A DNA stretch of 64,000 nt from Dirofilaria immitis (lineage: Eukaryota; Nematoda; Chromadorea; Rhabditida; Onchocercidae), in contig JAKNDB010000087.1 in assembly GCA_024305405.1 (NCBI GenBank), positions 7,132,501 through 7,196,500 on the forward strand, written 5' to 3'. The notes under the pieces were generated by a model. It was not told where the DNA came from, did not search any database, and was given only the letters and a program-made list of their open reading frames with translations. Each line of letters opens with the position of its first letter. Positions within the stretch are counted from its first letter, which is position 1. The position numbers and the translations under genes are program-made. Shown in pieces: positions 24,948 to 37,700 of this stretch.

Positions 24948-25701
24948 TTTTGAATATAAGCTTTGCGCTGATCTTTATTGTATTCGGTTCTTATTTACTG
25001 CAGTTCGTGTGAAAAGATTCATTTCGATTTTACTATTATCTTATTTCAGTTCCTTCAAATACTGATTTGTCTCTTGCTTATAATATTTTATATTTTTTTG
25101 AGATTTCTTTTTCTTATCGAAGTTTAATTTTATGGAAATATTTTCCAGCATAAGCAGATAGTTCTTTATGATTAGCTGAGCTAATTTTGTTTTAAAACCG
25201 ACCTATCTGTTTTCTATGGAATTAGGGCTATGACTTATGTATTTTAATACAAAAAAGAAAAATTAAAAGAAATATTTATTTTTAAAAACATATTTATGAC
25301 TTATATAGTAGGAGTATATTGCAATGTTTGAATTATTTTTAAAAATTTTTCTTGAATTTCGTACGTTGCTCAATAATTTCCAACAATTTCATGCGATTGT
25401 TTTCTTTTAATTTGTGTGAATGAATTTGGTGTTATGCCTGTTTTGTCAAATTTCTATTAAATATTCCATTGCAATTATATCCTTTTACTTTTATGACACT
25501 AGTTGTGCTCGAAGTTTATTTAAAGAAAATGATCATCACTTCTGAAGCAAGACTGGAATGTGGCAAGAGAATTATGGCTCTTTGCGAGGTTGCAGAACGG
25601 TGTGCGACTATGATTACTTATTTTTGATAAATTGTTTGTTTGAAGGTTGTTTATTCGTTGTACTGTCTAAAGATTTCTTAGCAAAGCTGTAAAAATTCGC
25701 A
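24948..25701. other. Intergenic, MED10 to mrpl-43
   Basis: 754 bp between co-directional genes. It carries the MED10 3' UTR and the leader-acceptor region of mrpl-43. No further gene is seen. Confidence 0.5.
25680..25681 (+). promoter_or_regulatory. Candidate spliced-leader acceptor of mrpl-43
   Basis: GATTTCTTAG ends at 25681, 20 bases before the ATG at 25702. Its form is like the gene's own 3' splice sites. No upstream coding exon is needed. Confidence 0.45.
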
Positions 25702-26703
25702 ATGTCAGTATTGTTGCGTGGCATGCAGCCACAGAATGGCTTTACTGCCAAAATGATCCGGTTTGTCGAACATTTCAAAGAACTGGAAATTGGCTGGACT
25801 CATAATAAACTTAGAAGTCAAGGTGTCGAGGAATTCGTGGAAGAATATTTACCATTAATAAGGTTTGGAATTATATGTTGATCAGGGTTCATATCATAGT
25901 CCTCAGTTTGATCAGGATGTTCTACGTTACCTTGATTAGCCGTCCTGCTTTTGTATTGTGAAACGATAAAAAGTAGTGATTTACGAGAATTCTTGATGAT
26001 TATGCTACAATTCCCTAAAAGTTTTTATAGCGCATAAAGTTTTTCGTTTTTAGAAAAAATAATCCGCATATCGTAATAAGATTACATCGGACCCATATTA
26101 ATTGTGATCCATTTGTGATTGGAATGTAAGTTTTTTTTTTATTTATTTTTATTTATGATGTTCATATAGTATGTAAATTCCATCTTGCTACTATTACACT
26201 TTACCTATACATGGTTATGAGGAAAAAATCTGGCGGACATAAATTTTGGAATTTCTAACAATTTTTTTAAATAATTCGAAATTTTTGTACCTGTATTTAA
26301 ATAATTTATCATTCAGATATGAACACTGTCGCGTAAGAAAACGGCGTTGTGATTGGAAGACCAAGCACCAAGTGCTATCATTTGTAGAAGAAATGGCTAT
26401 TGGCGGGGACTATGTCAAAGGTTATTTTGGAAACGTTGAACTGTTGAATTTTAAATTTAGTTTTAGAAATATAGTTCTAATTTTTAAAATTAGTTTATTT
26501 TTCAGCACTTCAAATTCAAGTTATTTTCAGGCCGGAAACGAGGAGTAAAGACGATACTACCACGCGGCTTGCAATTATGGAATACCGAAACCATTGGTCA
26601 TGATGTATTTAAAGTTTATAGTAAATGGAAAGGAGATACTCCAGATCCTATGGAAATAACTAGTGCTTGTCATCCATATTTCATACACAGGAAACATGCT
26701 TAA
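25702..26703 (+). CDS. mrpl-43: Mitochondrial large-subunit ribosomal protein L43
   Basis: Component of the mitochondrial ribosome large subunit with the L51/S25/CI-B8 thioredoxin-like fold. Exons: 25702-25862, 26054-26125, 26317-26420 and 26531-26703, with matching phases and TAA stop, 169 residues. Characteristic features are the NGFTAKMIRFVEHF opening, SQGVEEFVEEYLP, and NNPHIVIRLHRTH, matching the family's ..ARRNPGVVIYV.. strand. A basic Arg/Lys patch (CRVRKRRCDW) follows. The C-terminal exon is longer than the core domain and ends with FIHRKHA. The gene is intact, without any frame break. It sits 754 bp after MED10 and 756 bp before CARNMT1 on the same strand. Confidence 0.9.
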
Positions 26704-27459
26704 AAACAACTGTGTCTAAAATTAAGACAGCGATCGAATTTATTTGTCTATTCGAATAAACTTATTTACATGAGAAAACGAAGATGTTAGATCCTAAAAA
26801 CTGTAGTTTTATATGGATGTTTACAAGACAGTTTTTCTCATTTGTAGAGCAGTTTTTGCTAATATTAATTTCGCTTCATATCAATTGGTGCATTAGTTTT
26901 GTTATGAAATTTTTAGTGTAAAATATAAAAGAAAATGCATCGTTCTCAACAATAATATGGATGAACCTAAAATTGCAATTGGTGTCAAAATAAGCTTTAC
27001 AAAGTTTTATTGAAGATCACAATGTTTTTTAAATAATGTATAGCGCTGAAAAAAATTTTAATGTCTATTGTTAATTTGTTGTGATTAAAATAAAAAATAT
27101 TATTGCATCTTTTGTTATTAATTTTTGAATTCGATGCGTGTATGATTTGAAAATGAAGATTCAATTTTCATGCTTCTATACTTAATCTGATCGACACTTT
27201 ATGTGTAACCTGTATCACTTTGGCGTTACGTCGCCTTTCTTTAAAGATTTAAAACATGAGAATTGGAGAAGTTTGTGTGAGCTTGAATACTTGTTTAATT
27301 GTTTAAAAGAAAAAAAGAATGAGGTATGATTATTGCTCTTAGTGGGTCCTGCACAAGTTTTATCAGATCTGGCAGTTTCAGTTTTCTTGATGTTCTCTTT
27401 GTTTCATTTAGGGTATTTTTTACACTTCGTTTTTATAATTTCCATCTTAGTTGTCAATT
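26704..27459. other. Intergenic, mrpl-43 to CARNMT1
   Basis: 756 bp between co-directional genes, AT-rich. It ends in a pyrimidine tract and an acceptor at 27450. No gene is seen. Confidence 0.5.
27449..27450 (+). promoter_or_regulatory. Candidate spliced-leader acceptor of CARNMT1
   Basis: TTTCCATCTTAG ends at 27450, 9 bases before the ATG at 27460. With no upstream exon visible this fits trans-splicing and sets the start. Confidence 0.5.
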
Positions 27460-30400
27460 ATGGACGAAGTTGAAGAGCTAAAAGAATCGAAAATTGATGA
27501 GGTATTAGTTTTTATTCAGACCGTTTGACGCGGAATTATAGACTTCCAATTCCATCAACTAGCCATTTTTTTCTCTGTGAGTTCCAGAGAGAAATATCAA
27601 ATATATGTATCAAAAGTAAACAGTCTTGCAAATTATGTTTCAGAAAACTGAAGCATGAAATACTAATAATATTTTGTAAATGACTACTTTTTTGAGGCTG
27701 TAACAAAACTTATGCATATTGAAAGCTACAATACAGATAAAATCAGTTACATGCTACCCATTTTGAGGCTGTAACAAACTTATGCATATTGAAAACTACA
27801 ATACAGATAAAATCAGTTACATACATTTTGTCTTTGAATTGATTGTTATAACTAATATTTTATCGCTTTATTTCAGACTGCACGTAGTAATGTAGAGATT
27901 CATGATAATATGGATGAACAAGAAAGTTTATCGGCTCCACAGAATAAACATGATGAAATTATTGCTACAGAAAAGGTCCTCAATGCAATGCTATTTTACC
28001 GGCGCTATGGTATTACTAGGATTCATATGAGTATCTCCTCATTCCAGTAGGCTTTCCAATTTTATTAAACAGTTCTCATAAAGATTACTTCGCCATCTTT
28101 CATAATTCCTCAATAATTATTATCTTTCATGCGTAGGCGAACGAAATATTCTCACTATAATATTAAAATAACGCGTTTTAATTTAGCGAAATTTACTTGC
28201 TTTTTATTACAGACTGATTGAAACTAAAACCATGGGTACAATATTTCTTAGAATCAAGACTTCTCTTTAAATCAACAGTAAATAGAACTATTTTAAGGAA
28301 CAAAGTTTACACAGCACATTATTTATAGGAAGATCCCTATTTTTCTAATTCGATATTTCACCGTTTTTCGTACTTCCATTTCCTGTCTTAAAGTGCATCA
28401 CAAAAGCGACTGTATTTCTTCTTTAGAAAACTCTCGGAAGAGCAACAGGCGGCACTTTCTCCAGCTTATCAGTATCATCTTGTAAAAATGAAGGAATGCA
28501 TTATTCATAATCAAAAGTAAATTTGTAAATTCTCATGTATTCGACTTTAATCTTCTCAAGAAGTTACTTTATTTTATATCTCGAATTTTAATCTCACTTT
28601 TTTAAATTCTCTTGTGAATTAATTTCATTTCTACATTCAGTTAATAATCTCAATTTCAATATCAAATAATGCAAAAATTAGAATGATTCGTATTAAATTA
28701 TCTTAACATTGTTCTCTATAGGGTTTTGAAAGAGATAATAGAATGCGGAATAAACATGTTTGGAGATGATTTTGCTTTACGTGCTGCTGCTCAGATGACA
28801 CAATTGAGACCATCCAGCGATCATTACATGTCGAAAGTGAGAAGTACTCTGAAACAAATCATGAGGGATTGGAGTAATGAAGGTCAGAATAGTATTGCTT
28901 ATTAATAATTTACTTATAGTAAATTCTTTCTACAATATTTTTATCTTTTTACCTTTTCATTTACCTTTTCATTTTTACCTTTTCATCAAAATTTAATCCA
29001 CTGTTTTAATAAGTCATTAAATAGGAGGTTGAAGTAAAATATATATATATATATATATATCGAACTTAATTTCCTAATAATATTCAGCAGTTGTTATCAC
29101 AATTACTTAATATCTGAAATTATCAGTGAACAACTAAATAACTAACGTTAGCTTACTGGTATCACTAATTAATGTAAGTTGATTTCATTCCCCTGTAGTT
29201 ATATGAATTTTTTCATGAACTCCAAAACTCTATATTTCTCGTTTTTTCTTTTTTTTTTAATTTGACTTGATTTTGATATCATTTTGATTAGTTCCATTGA
29301 ATTTACGATTGCTGTATTCTCGTAAAAATTTGAATTAAATTTATCTCTGATTAAAGGTGAAGCTGAACGGGAGAGTTGCTACAGCGATACGATACAAATT
29401 TTATGTGAACGTTTTCCGAATAAAGAAACCCGGTCGGTTGTTGAAGTTCTAATTCCAGGTGCTGGGTTAGGAAGATTAGTTTGGGAGCTTGTCACGGAAG
29501 GATTTTCCGTCCAGGGAAATGAATTTTCGATTTTAATGTTGCTCACATCAAATTTCATCCTGAATAAGTGCAAACAGGTATTTTGTTATTATATTTTTCA
29601 CTTAGATATGTATTGATTATATTTGATAACTTACAGCTGGATTAGAACGCACATTCTGGACTTACATTTGGCTGTTTCTTAATGTATTTTTGTGTTATGT
29701 TTTGAGGCTATTGCAGAATTTTGTTTTCCAGGCGAATGAATATATGATTTATCCTTTTGTATTAGATACATGCAATAATTGGTCATACGAAGATCAATTA
29801 AGACCAGTACGCTTCCCAGATGTATGCCCTGTCATGCCAGATGATGTAAGTTGCTACCTTTTTCAAATTTTAATTTTATAGATCAGTCTTGTTTAGTGAA
29901 TTATAAACTGCGAACTCTAAATGAGCAGTTGTTAATGAAACATTTCAGCTTCTTTCTTACAAATACTTGTGATTTATTTGTTTCTTTTAGAAGACATTAT
30001 TTTCAATTCCTTTTTTATTAGAGACCAAATAAATTTTCGATGTGTGCGGGTGATTTCTTGGAAGCAATGAAAAATGATACAGAACGCTGGGACGTTATTT
30101 TAACGATCTTTTTATTGATACTGCAGTCAATGTACTCGATTATATTGATACGATTCATAAGTAACACATTTTTTACTTTTTATACTCATTATTATTCGAA
30201 AATCAGCAAATATTTCAATATATTGAATAAAACTTATTATATTTGCTTTGAAATAGTATTTTTTTCGGTTTCGCCACAGTAGTGTCCTTTAAGGTTATTG
30301 AAAAAAGGTGGTCTGTGGATCAATTTTGGACCGCTTACTTTTCATTTTGCTGATGGAGAAATTGAGGGTGCTATCGAATTACCGTATGATTCTATTATTC

Positions 30401-30668
30401 AATATATTATGAAGAAAGATTTTAGGTAATAATCCAACTCAACTTTTTGCGAATATTTTCGGAACTAACAAATTTAAATTTCATTTAATTGCGCGGAGAG
30501 ATTTGCAGTCTGCAGTAGAATGATTTTAGAAACGGAATAAAATCTTTATTCAGGTTTGAACGTGATGTACGGGGCGATAAATCCAATCCCGCATTATATG
30601 CTTGCAATCAGAAATCGATGTTACGTTATCAGTACAATTGTGGATTCTTTGTGTGCACGAAATTATAG
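27460..30668 (+). CDS. CARNMT1: Carnosine N-methyltransferase (N2227-like, SAM-dependent)
   Basis: Transfers a methyl group from S-adenosylmethionine to a histidine nitrogen of carnosine or peptides. Exons: 27460-27501, 27877-28030, 28427-28516 (KLSEEQQAALSPAYQYHL), 28722-28882 (KVRSTLKQIMRDWSNE), 29357-29577 (the SAM-binding VLIPGAGLGRLVWEL and QGNEFS), 29732-29845 (RPVRFPDVCPV), 30022-30160 (MCAGDFLEA, DTAVNVLDYIDTIH), 30294-30425 (KKGGLWINFGPLTFHF) and 30554-30668 (TAG). The T run at 30109-30113 is one short; with one more T the exon reads IFFIDTAVNV and its phase fits the next exon. The junction of exons 2 and 3 is also off by one base, so either another base is lost or a micro-exon lies between them. 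All catalytic-core motifs are present. Confidence 0.95.
27690..27822 (+). repeat. Imperfect tandem duplication, 71-bp period
   Basis: A unit starting TTTTGAGGCTGTAAC at 27690 recurs at 27761. The copies, about 62 bases each, differ by one A in an A run and by one G/A substitution, and an 8-base spacer separates them. They lie in the first intron of CARNMT1. Confidence 0.85.
29039..29060. repeat. (AT)11 microsatellite
   Basis: Eleven AT dinucleotides lie in the CARNMT1 intron between the exons ending at 28882 and starting at 29357. Confidence 0.95.
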
Positions 30669-31763
30669 TTTATTATGAAGATCTATGAAATTTTTGAGAA
30701 TAATTCTGTATCAGGGACTGATATAAATGTTTTGTTTTAGTGGACTAGATCACTTAATGTTGTCAACAGTGATGATAATTTATAAAATTAAATATCACTA
30801 TTAAATAAATTCTGTCAAAGTAACTGGTTATAACTAGCTAATAATATCAAATGATTGTTATAATATTGTTTTCTTCTGGAAATATTTTTCCGTAAAGAGA
30901 AAATCATAATCGTTTATGAGGTACAGAGGAAGAATAAATAGCAATTTTTTTTTAAAAGGAGTTTTTTGCACTCTTACTTGCAAGAAATATGTTTTTCTCA
31001 GTTATTGCAATTTGCATTTTAATGCTAAATAAAATTTTTATAAAACTTTTCATTTTATCAGGCGAACAAGTTTCTTTGCTTCTCGTAAATTCTTGTGTTT
31101 TGAATTTGTAATTAAATGAAGCAGTATAGTTTTGTTCTTAATAATCTGAATGTCGATGTAACGAGTTAGGTATACTTTCCACTTAACATTTCGTTAATAC
31201 CGAGCGCAATTTAATTTAAGCGTGGCTTGAACATTTTCAGGAAGCAAAATTTTCAGTTCGATCAATACATTTAACACTAAAAGAGTTGTTGAATTTTTGG
31301 GCAGTGGTTTGTCAATGAATACTATCTATTGTATCAGTGAACTTCCTTATAAGGAATCTAATGTTGGTTTAAAAGTTTGCAGCTCTTTATTTCAAGCTTA
31401 TTATTTCCTATAAATCATTAATAAGTGAAATTGCGCGAGTTTAAATTCCAACTTTTAGATTCAGGAATGATGGATTGAAAAGCCACCTGCTGCATAATAG
31501 ATCATTTAATTGTTAACCTGAGAAAGATATTCCTTGAATGATTTGATTTATAGCCTGAAATGACGTATCTTTTCTTGTCTTACGATGAATTTAACATTAG
31601 TAAAAATACATGACTGAACATGAAATTCAATAACAAAATTATTTTTGCATTCAGAATAGGAAGTGAAATATTATGCAAGTAAAAAAATTTGAAGAATGTC
31701 ATTTTGTGAAATTTTTCTTACGATGATCATTTGATAAATGTTGCTTTACTGTTATGTTTGTAG
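30669..31763. other. Gap between CARNMT1 and the first recognised WDR59 exon
   Basis: About 1.1 kb. It must contain the CARNMT1 3' UTR and the WDR59 promoter with its initiator exon, because the first exon I recognise starts mid-protein. I could not place the ATG. Confidence 0.45.
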
Positions 31764-34700
31764 GCAACTGTACTTGACAATGATTTCACTGAGAAATATA
31801 TGTGCATCGGGTCGTAAGTTTTCAAGTTCCAGTCTTTTAGAGAACTTTTAAAATCTTATTGTACAAGCTTTCAAATCCTAAAACAACAGTTTGTCGAATA
31901 GTCTATATTGAATATTGAGTGAGAAACTTGTATTAACAATTTGCTCCGTCTAGAAGTCAGAATATTTATTATGAGTAAAGAACCTTGTTCTTCAACAGTC
32001 TCACCAAGTATCATGTATGAAGAAGTATGCTGGCTAAAAACAACTTTAGATAAAAGGATTACTGTCCCATGAAATAATTTTCTTGTTCTTATGGTTGAGT
32101 TTGTTTTTGTTTTTGGATACTGTAACTGACATAGGATTTTAATCTTTTCTTTTTCAGTAAATACTTAGTTTCTAAATTGTGTAAATTGAAGTTCCGCAAA
32201 AATAAATCTTTTTTTTGTAGTCTTTAGACATAATAAAATTTTTTTTCCTTTGATTGCAGACCAGGATTAGTATCAGTCGTGGAAAGCGAAAAGTATTCAG
32301 CAATTCCGCGAAATATCAAAACAAATCGAAATGATGCTCATATAATACGCTGGCAGCGTCTTAATGATATCTCTGGTAGTCATATCATTTGCGCGGTAAC
32401 TATTCGCAAAATCTTAATATCCATGTTAAACTTTTTTCAACGTCTTTTTTCATGTACAAAATTTATTCAAAGTCAAAAAATTTCTGTTTTTATTAGCCCA
32501 TTTTTGCAGTCTACCCAATTCTTTGATATCTATATTGTGAATTCTGGTTGTTTGAATTTACTGGGTTCCACTTGTGCTCATCCCTTCAATTTAGCGGATG
32601 TTGATTGGTGCTTGTATGATTCGAATGTTTTGGTATGTATTCTTTTAGAAACTTGTCTCTTTTGTGTTTGTTCAGAAAAATTTCCATTTTGGCTTATGTA
32701 GAATTTTACATGAAGCTTTTATTAGTAACTGATACATATTCAGCTATCATGTTCAATCGACGATGCAGTAAAATGTTGGGATTTACGGGATCTGCGATGT
32801 CCTTGTCTGCAAATGCACCTTATTGGTGGAGCAGAGCAAGCGAAATGGGCTCCATTATCGACCAATTTGCTGTGTACTTCTCATTGTACTGATCTAAGAT
32901 TATGGGATAAGCGAGTGAGTTAAAAATTCGAAACGATGAAAAAGTGAATGTAAACTCGATATGTATGAATTATATATTGAGTTACAACACAGTATAAATT
33001 TTCGATATCTTAAATTTTTTCATTATTTAAGTCAAAAATAATGAAAAATTCTTCCACTTTTAATGGCTAGGTTTCTTTTTATTACTTTGTCAAAAAGAAA
33101 AAAATCAAACCCATAACTACCTCGTTTGAACAAACCTAACTTGGAACATACTTTCTGAATTAAAGAACGATGATATCGCTTTAATAGTTATCATTAATCA
33201 ACAATCGTTGAAGTGATTTTGATTATTGATTTTTAAATGAAGCAGGAAATTGTTGAAAAAATAAGGAAAAAAATTTTTATCGAAGGAAAAATTCTGTTTT
33301 ATTTTTATAGAATGTAAACTTACCCTTACAAACTGTCTCAGCCCACGTGCAGAAGATTTCTTGTATTATGTGGCATCCCACAAATGCGACATGCTTTTTA
33401 ACTGCTGGTCTAGACGGTTATATCAAAGTAATTTTTATCACTTTTTGCAATCATAGATTATAGTTTTTCAAGTAGAAATCTCTTCAGTGGTTAAATTGTC
33501 TTAATTTTTATTACTTTAGTTTTTCAAATTTCTATTCGAACTCAATTAGGCATATAAATATAGGGACAGGAACTGAAATGATCGAATGCTAGAACTAGGA
33601 AAATAAATATTAAGCTATTATTATGAATAAAACAATTTGCTTACCAAGAACACCTATAATTTTATGACTTATAATTGAGATGTGGGATAGCAGTAATCTG
33701 ACGAAGCCGCGACACTCATTAGGAATGCTATCGACTCCAATTTGGAAAATTAAGTTTTCGGTAAGCAAAATTAAATTAAGCTATGAAGGACATTTATAAA
33801 ATCAAATTGAATTGAGAAAATTGTTTTAGTCACTGCATCATAAGGTGTATATAAGATGATGATTGATTTTATTTATCATCTCTATGTTCATCATTTTTTG
33901 ATCATTTAATTTCTTTCTACGAATATATTTAAATTAATTTAAATATATTGCATATCTAGAGTGATGGAAATGAATTTGCATCAATACCACTGCCGCCATA
34001 CGGACAAGTAGAAGAAAGTTGCGCATTAAGCTTATGGAAAACTAGTACTCTTGAAATCGTTCAAGTAATTGAAGTTAGTATTAAATTCTTTCTAAAATAA
34101 TGTTTACTAGCAAGCAATCGCTAATCGTTTTTTCCATCTTTATGACTGGATTTATTTCTTGCTAATTAAAGGGATATAAATACTCACTAAATTCTCATCC
34201 TTTGCAGTGTGAAAATGACGTTCTGCTTGACCTGTGCTGGCAAAGGTTTCGCATGCAGAGGCAAACTTACAGTTGTTTATATTCAGCATCAAGATATGGC
34301 AAATTACGAAAATACAATCTTCCACTATTTGCGGATTTAGTAATTATTGAGATCTTTGATTTTGCAGATCGCATTTCTACAGCGATGGAAAATAACAGTT
34401 TCCTAAGTGATACGAGTATAAAAACTTTCCAGTGTTCTGCATTCATTGATTACAATATAACAAATTGGAATAGGAACATATATACTACTTCATTTTCGTT
34501 ACAGCCTGTGAAGATAATGGAAAAGAACTGCCCTTCAAGAGTTGGTGAAAGCACCGAAGATGCATTTGTTCTTGATGAAGAATTGAAAGAATCGACAAAA
34601 ACACAGGCCCCGCTACCAAATACCAATGCGTTAAATGCTACTTTCGGTAAAATATGTTTATCATTTATTTCTGACATACGAAATTCGAACACAAAGGATT

Positions 34701-37700
34701 AGTATTCTGTCGCAGAAAATGAATCATTTTGTTTTCTTCGATTGCTCTGTGAATATAGTCGTAAATTTTCTTGCATTAATGAAAGTTAAAAATTTTTTAA
34801 AATTTTATTAGCTGTTGCTGTTCCAAAATTCGAAGAAATTGGGTTTGGGAAACTTTCTTGCAGATGACATCAGCAAACAGAATAAACGACAATCAATGAT
34901 GCCTAAAATAGAAATTATCGAAAATAAGCTTTGTTTAACTGTATCCAGACAAATAGATATTTTAATAGCTGAGTTAGTTCTTTTGAAACGCATGTGCAAT
35001 GACGATTTAACTGTTGATCAAGTAAGTTTGGAATCAACTTAAAATTTTTATGATTTGATACTTGATTTTTATTGCTAACAAAGTGTTGGACTTACATTAA
35101 TTTTTCCCATCTCCATTTAGTTGGACGATAAGCATAGTTTAATAACATGGAGCAAAAATGCAACTTTAAAATCTCGAATTAAAGTTGCCTTGTCGTTGGA
35201 GAAGAGATTGGAAGAATTCACATATGTAATTATCCAGATTACTAGTCAAGAAAGCTATTTATCAACTGATGAAATTAAAATTATTTTTAAGGTAAGTGCA
35301 GTTTTTTGGGAGAAAAATGCGTTGATTTTTGATTAATTTGGACGATATTCATTGTCTTCATACTTGTATTTGTGAATAGCCATCAAATACCAAAGTATGA
35401 TGTGGAATCATCTCCATCAAGTTTAAACTTGTAGAAGAAAAGAAAGTGAAAAAACTCATTTGTGCTATTGAATTTGATGTTTTCCAAATTAATGCTTCAA
35501 AGAATCTCTTTTATGAATAATGTAGTGTTATTTTTTGAGAAATTATCAGATAAAACGATAAATATAGATGCATCTTTGGAAAAAGAACCAATTTTGCCTG
35601 TTATTCTGCATGATTTGCTTAAAATAATAGCTTCGATGGAGGTATGATTTTTTTTTCGAAAGTGAAATGCAAAAGATTTAGACTTTCATCATAATGATAT
35701 TAATATTTGGAGATTTTTTGCTTATTAATAATATTTGAAAAGAAAAGAAGTGAAAGATATGAGAAATTAAATCTTTAAAATTATTCTTTGTTCAGTTGAT
35801 TATGTGATCTTATTTCTTTAAGCTCTTCGTTTCTCGATCACTTGATATTCCACAGAGGCCAGAAAATGTTGTCCAGTTTTGTGAAAGTGCCTCAAGTGAA
35901 AATGATTCACATGGAGTCAAACTGGAAAGCATTTCCACTTTTCCACTAAAAGGTAAATTCTGCCAAAAATTATGGCCTTATTAATCTTTCGTTAATCTAT
36001 TAATCTTTCAATTTATTGTCAAAGTTACTAATCTTATTAATTTTTTGCATCATTTCTATTAAAATGTTAATTTGTGGAGGAGGCGGGGAGGGAGGAAGAG
36101 GATGGAGGAGAGGCAGGATGGAGGGAGGGGATGGAGAGAGAAGAGAAAGTTCTATTGATAAGTTCAGAGCACCGATTAGTTTTTTAAATTATTAAATTAT
36201 GTAGCTTATTTTTCAGTGCTTTATCATCACCATTGATTTCAACTTCATATGATCGTTGGATACCATCTCCTCGTACATGTGGAGCACGTTTTAATGGTTC
36301 AGGTATAATTTCCTTTTTTCGAGCACGTAAGTTTTTCATCGCATATTTTTATGAAAGTTTTATTTTAAAATTCTTGATAGAAATGAACATTTCGGTAGCG
36401 GCAGCGTTGGTCTATCATTAGTATATTTTTGAAGGATTTCTGATTATTTTTGGACGAAATGAACTAGCGACGCGACGTACGCAGTCGAGTAAAAGTTCCT
36501 TCCAGGACGAATCACTTTGGCTTTCGGTAGAACGAATCACACAGACATTGAAAAGCACTTCTTTAAGGGTTCCTTTATTTCCTTTCTAGAACGTTTTATT
36601 TACTTTATCTATTATTTAAAATTGTTTAGAAAGGTCTGTTCAATGTTTTGGATGATGGACAAGAAGTTATTAGTAGTACGCCACGTTCATTCGATGAATA
36701 CAAACATGAACTACTTTGTGAGTCTGTCGTCTTCATATATTACATTGCTTTAGAATTTTTTGAACTGAATACCAAGTTTCTGAAGAGACAAGTGATAACG
36801 CATTGATATGACATTATGTGATGTAAAAGGTAGTTGTGGAATCTGGATGAAATTGTTAATTTTTTTTAATTTTATTTAGAACAGTTAAATTTATTAATAT
36901 TTGAAGTTTTTTTTCAAACTATTTTACATCATGAATAAGTGCAATTTTGAAAATAAATTGTAGCTGCGGAAGATATGCATACTCATATCCATAATTTTTG
37001 TGGTCATGAAAAGTGTAGTTTACCACTTTGCCGATCGATCTCTAGTACTCCATTTTTTCCTCGCAACATGGCTTCTTTTCATCAGAAATTCGATATTACA
37101 AGCAGTGGAACATCTCCATTATTAGGGATGCGTGCAAGTAATGTATGTGAGAATGTTTTCAAAACAAATAGTTAAGCATTTGAATAAGATACAGCAAATT
37201 ATGATGTAAAAATCATTCAGATAGGGTTATAATTTGCAGTCATTGGCAATGCTAAACAGTATATATAGTAATAGTGCACAAAATGTTCGGTCATTTCGCC
37301 GTCGAGGGAATTCAGGGACAAATGTTCTTGCTGATGGTAATTGTGATCATTTTATTTTGATGTTTTTCACAACAATAAATTATTTTTAAAGGGAGAAAAG
37401 AAATCAGTGTGATAAAAAAATGAAGGCTCGGAAGTAGCAAACATAAGATTTTGGAGCATAAACATTACCTAAAGTTATTTTTTATCATGTATGTAAATTT
37501 GTATCTATAAGATTTTATTATTTGAGATTCTCTTTAGAAGCTAAGGCTTGACTTCCTTCAAGATTCTAAAAGCTTATCACCACCAATTTTTCTCTTTTTG
37601 CTGTTGAAGGTCACAATTACAGAAATATTAATATATTAGGTGCATGTTTATTATATATCTTCATCTTATTCTTATGTTTATTTATAAATCATTAAAATCT

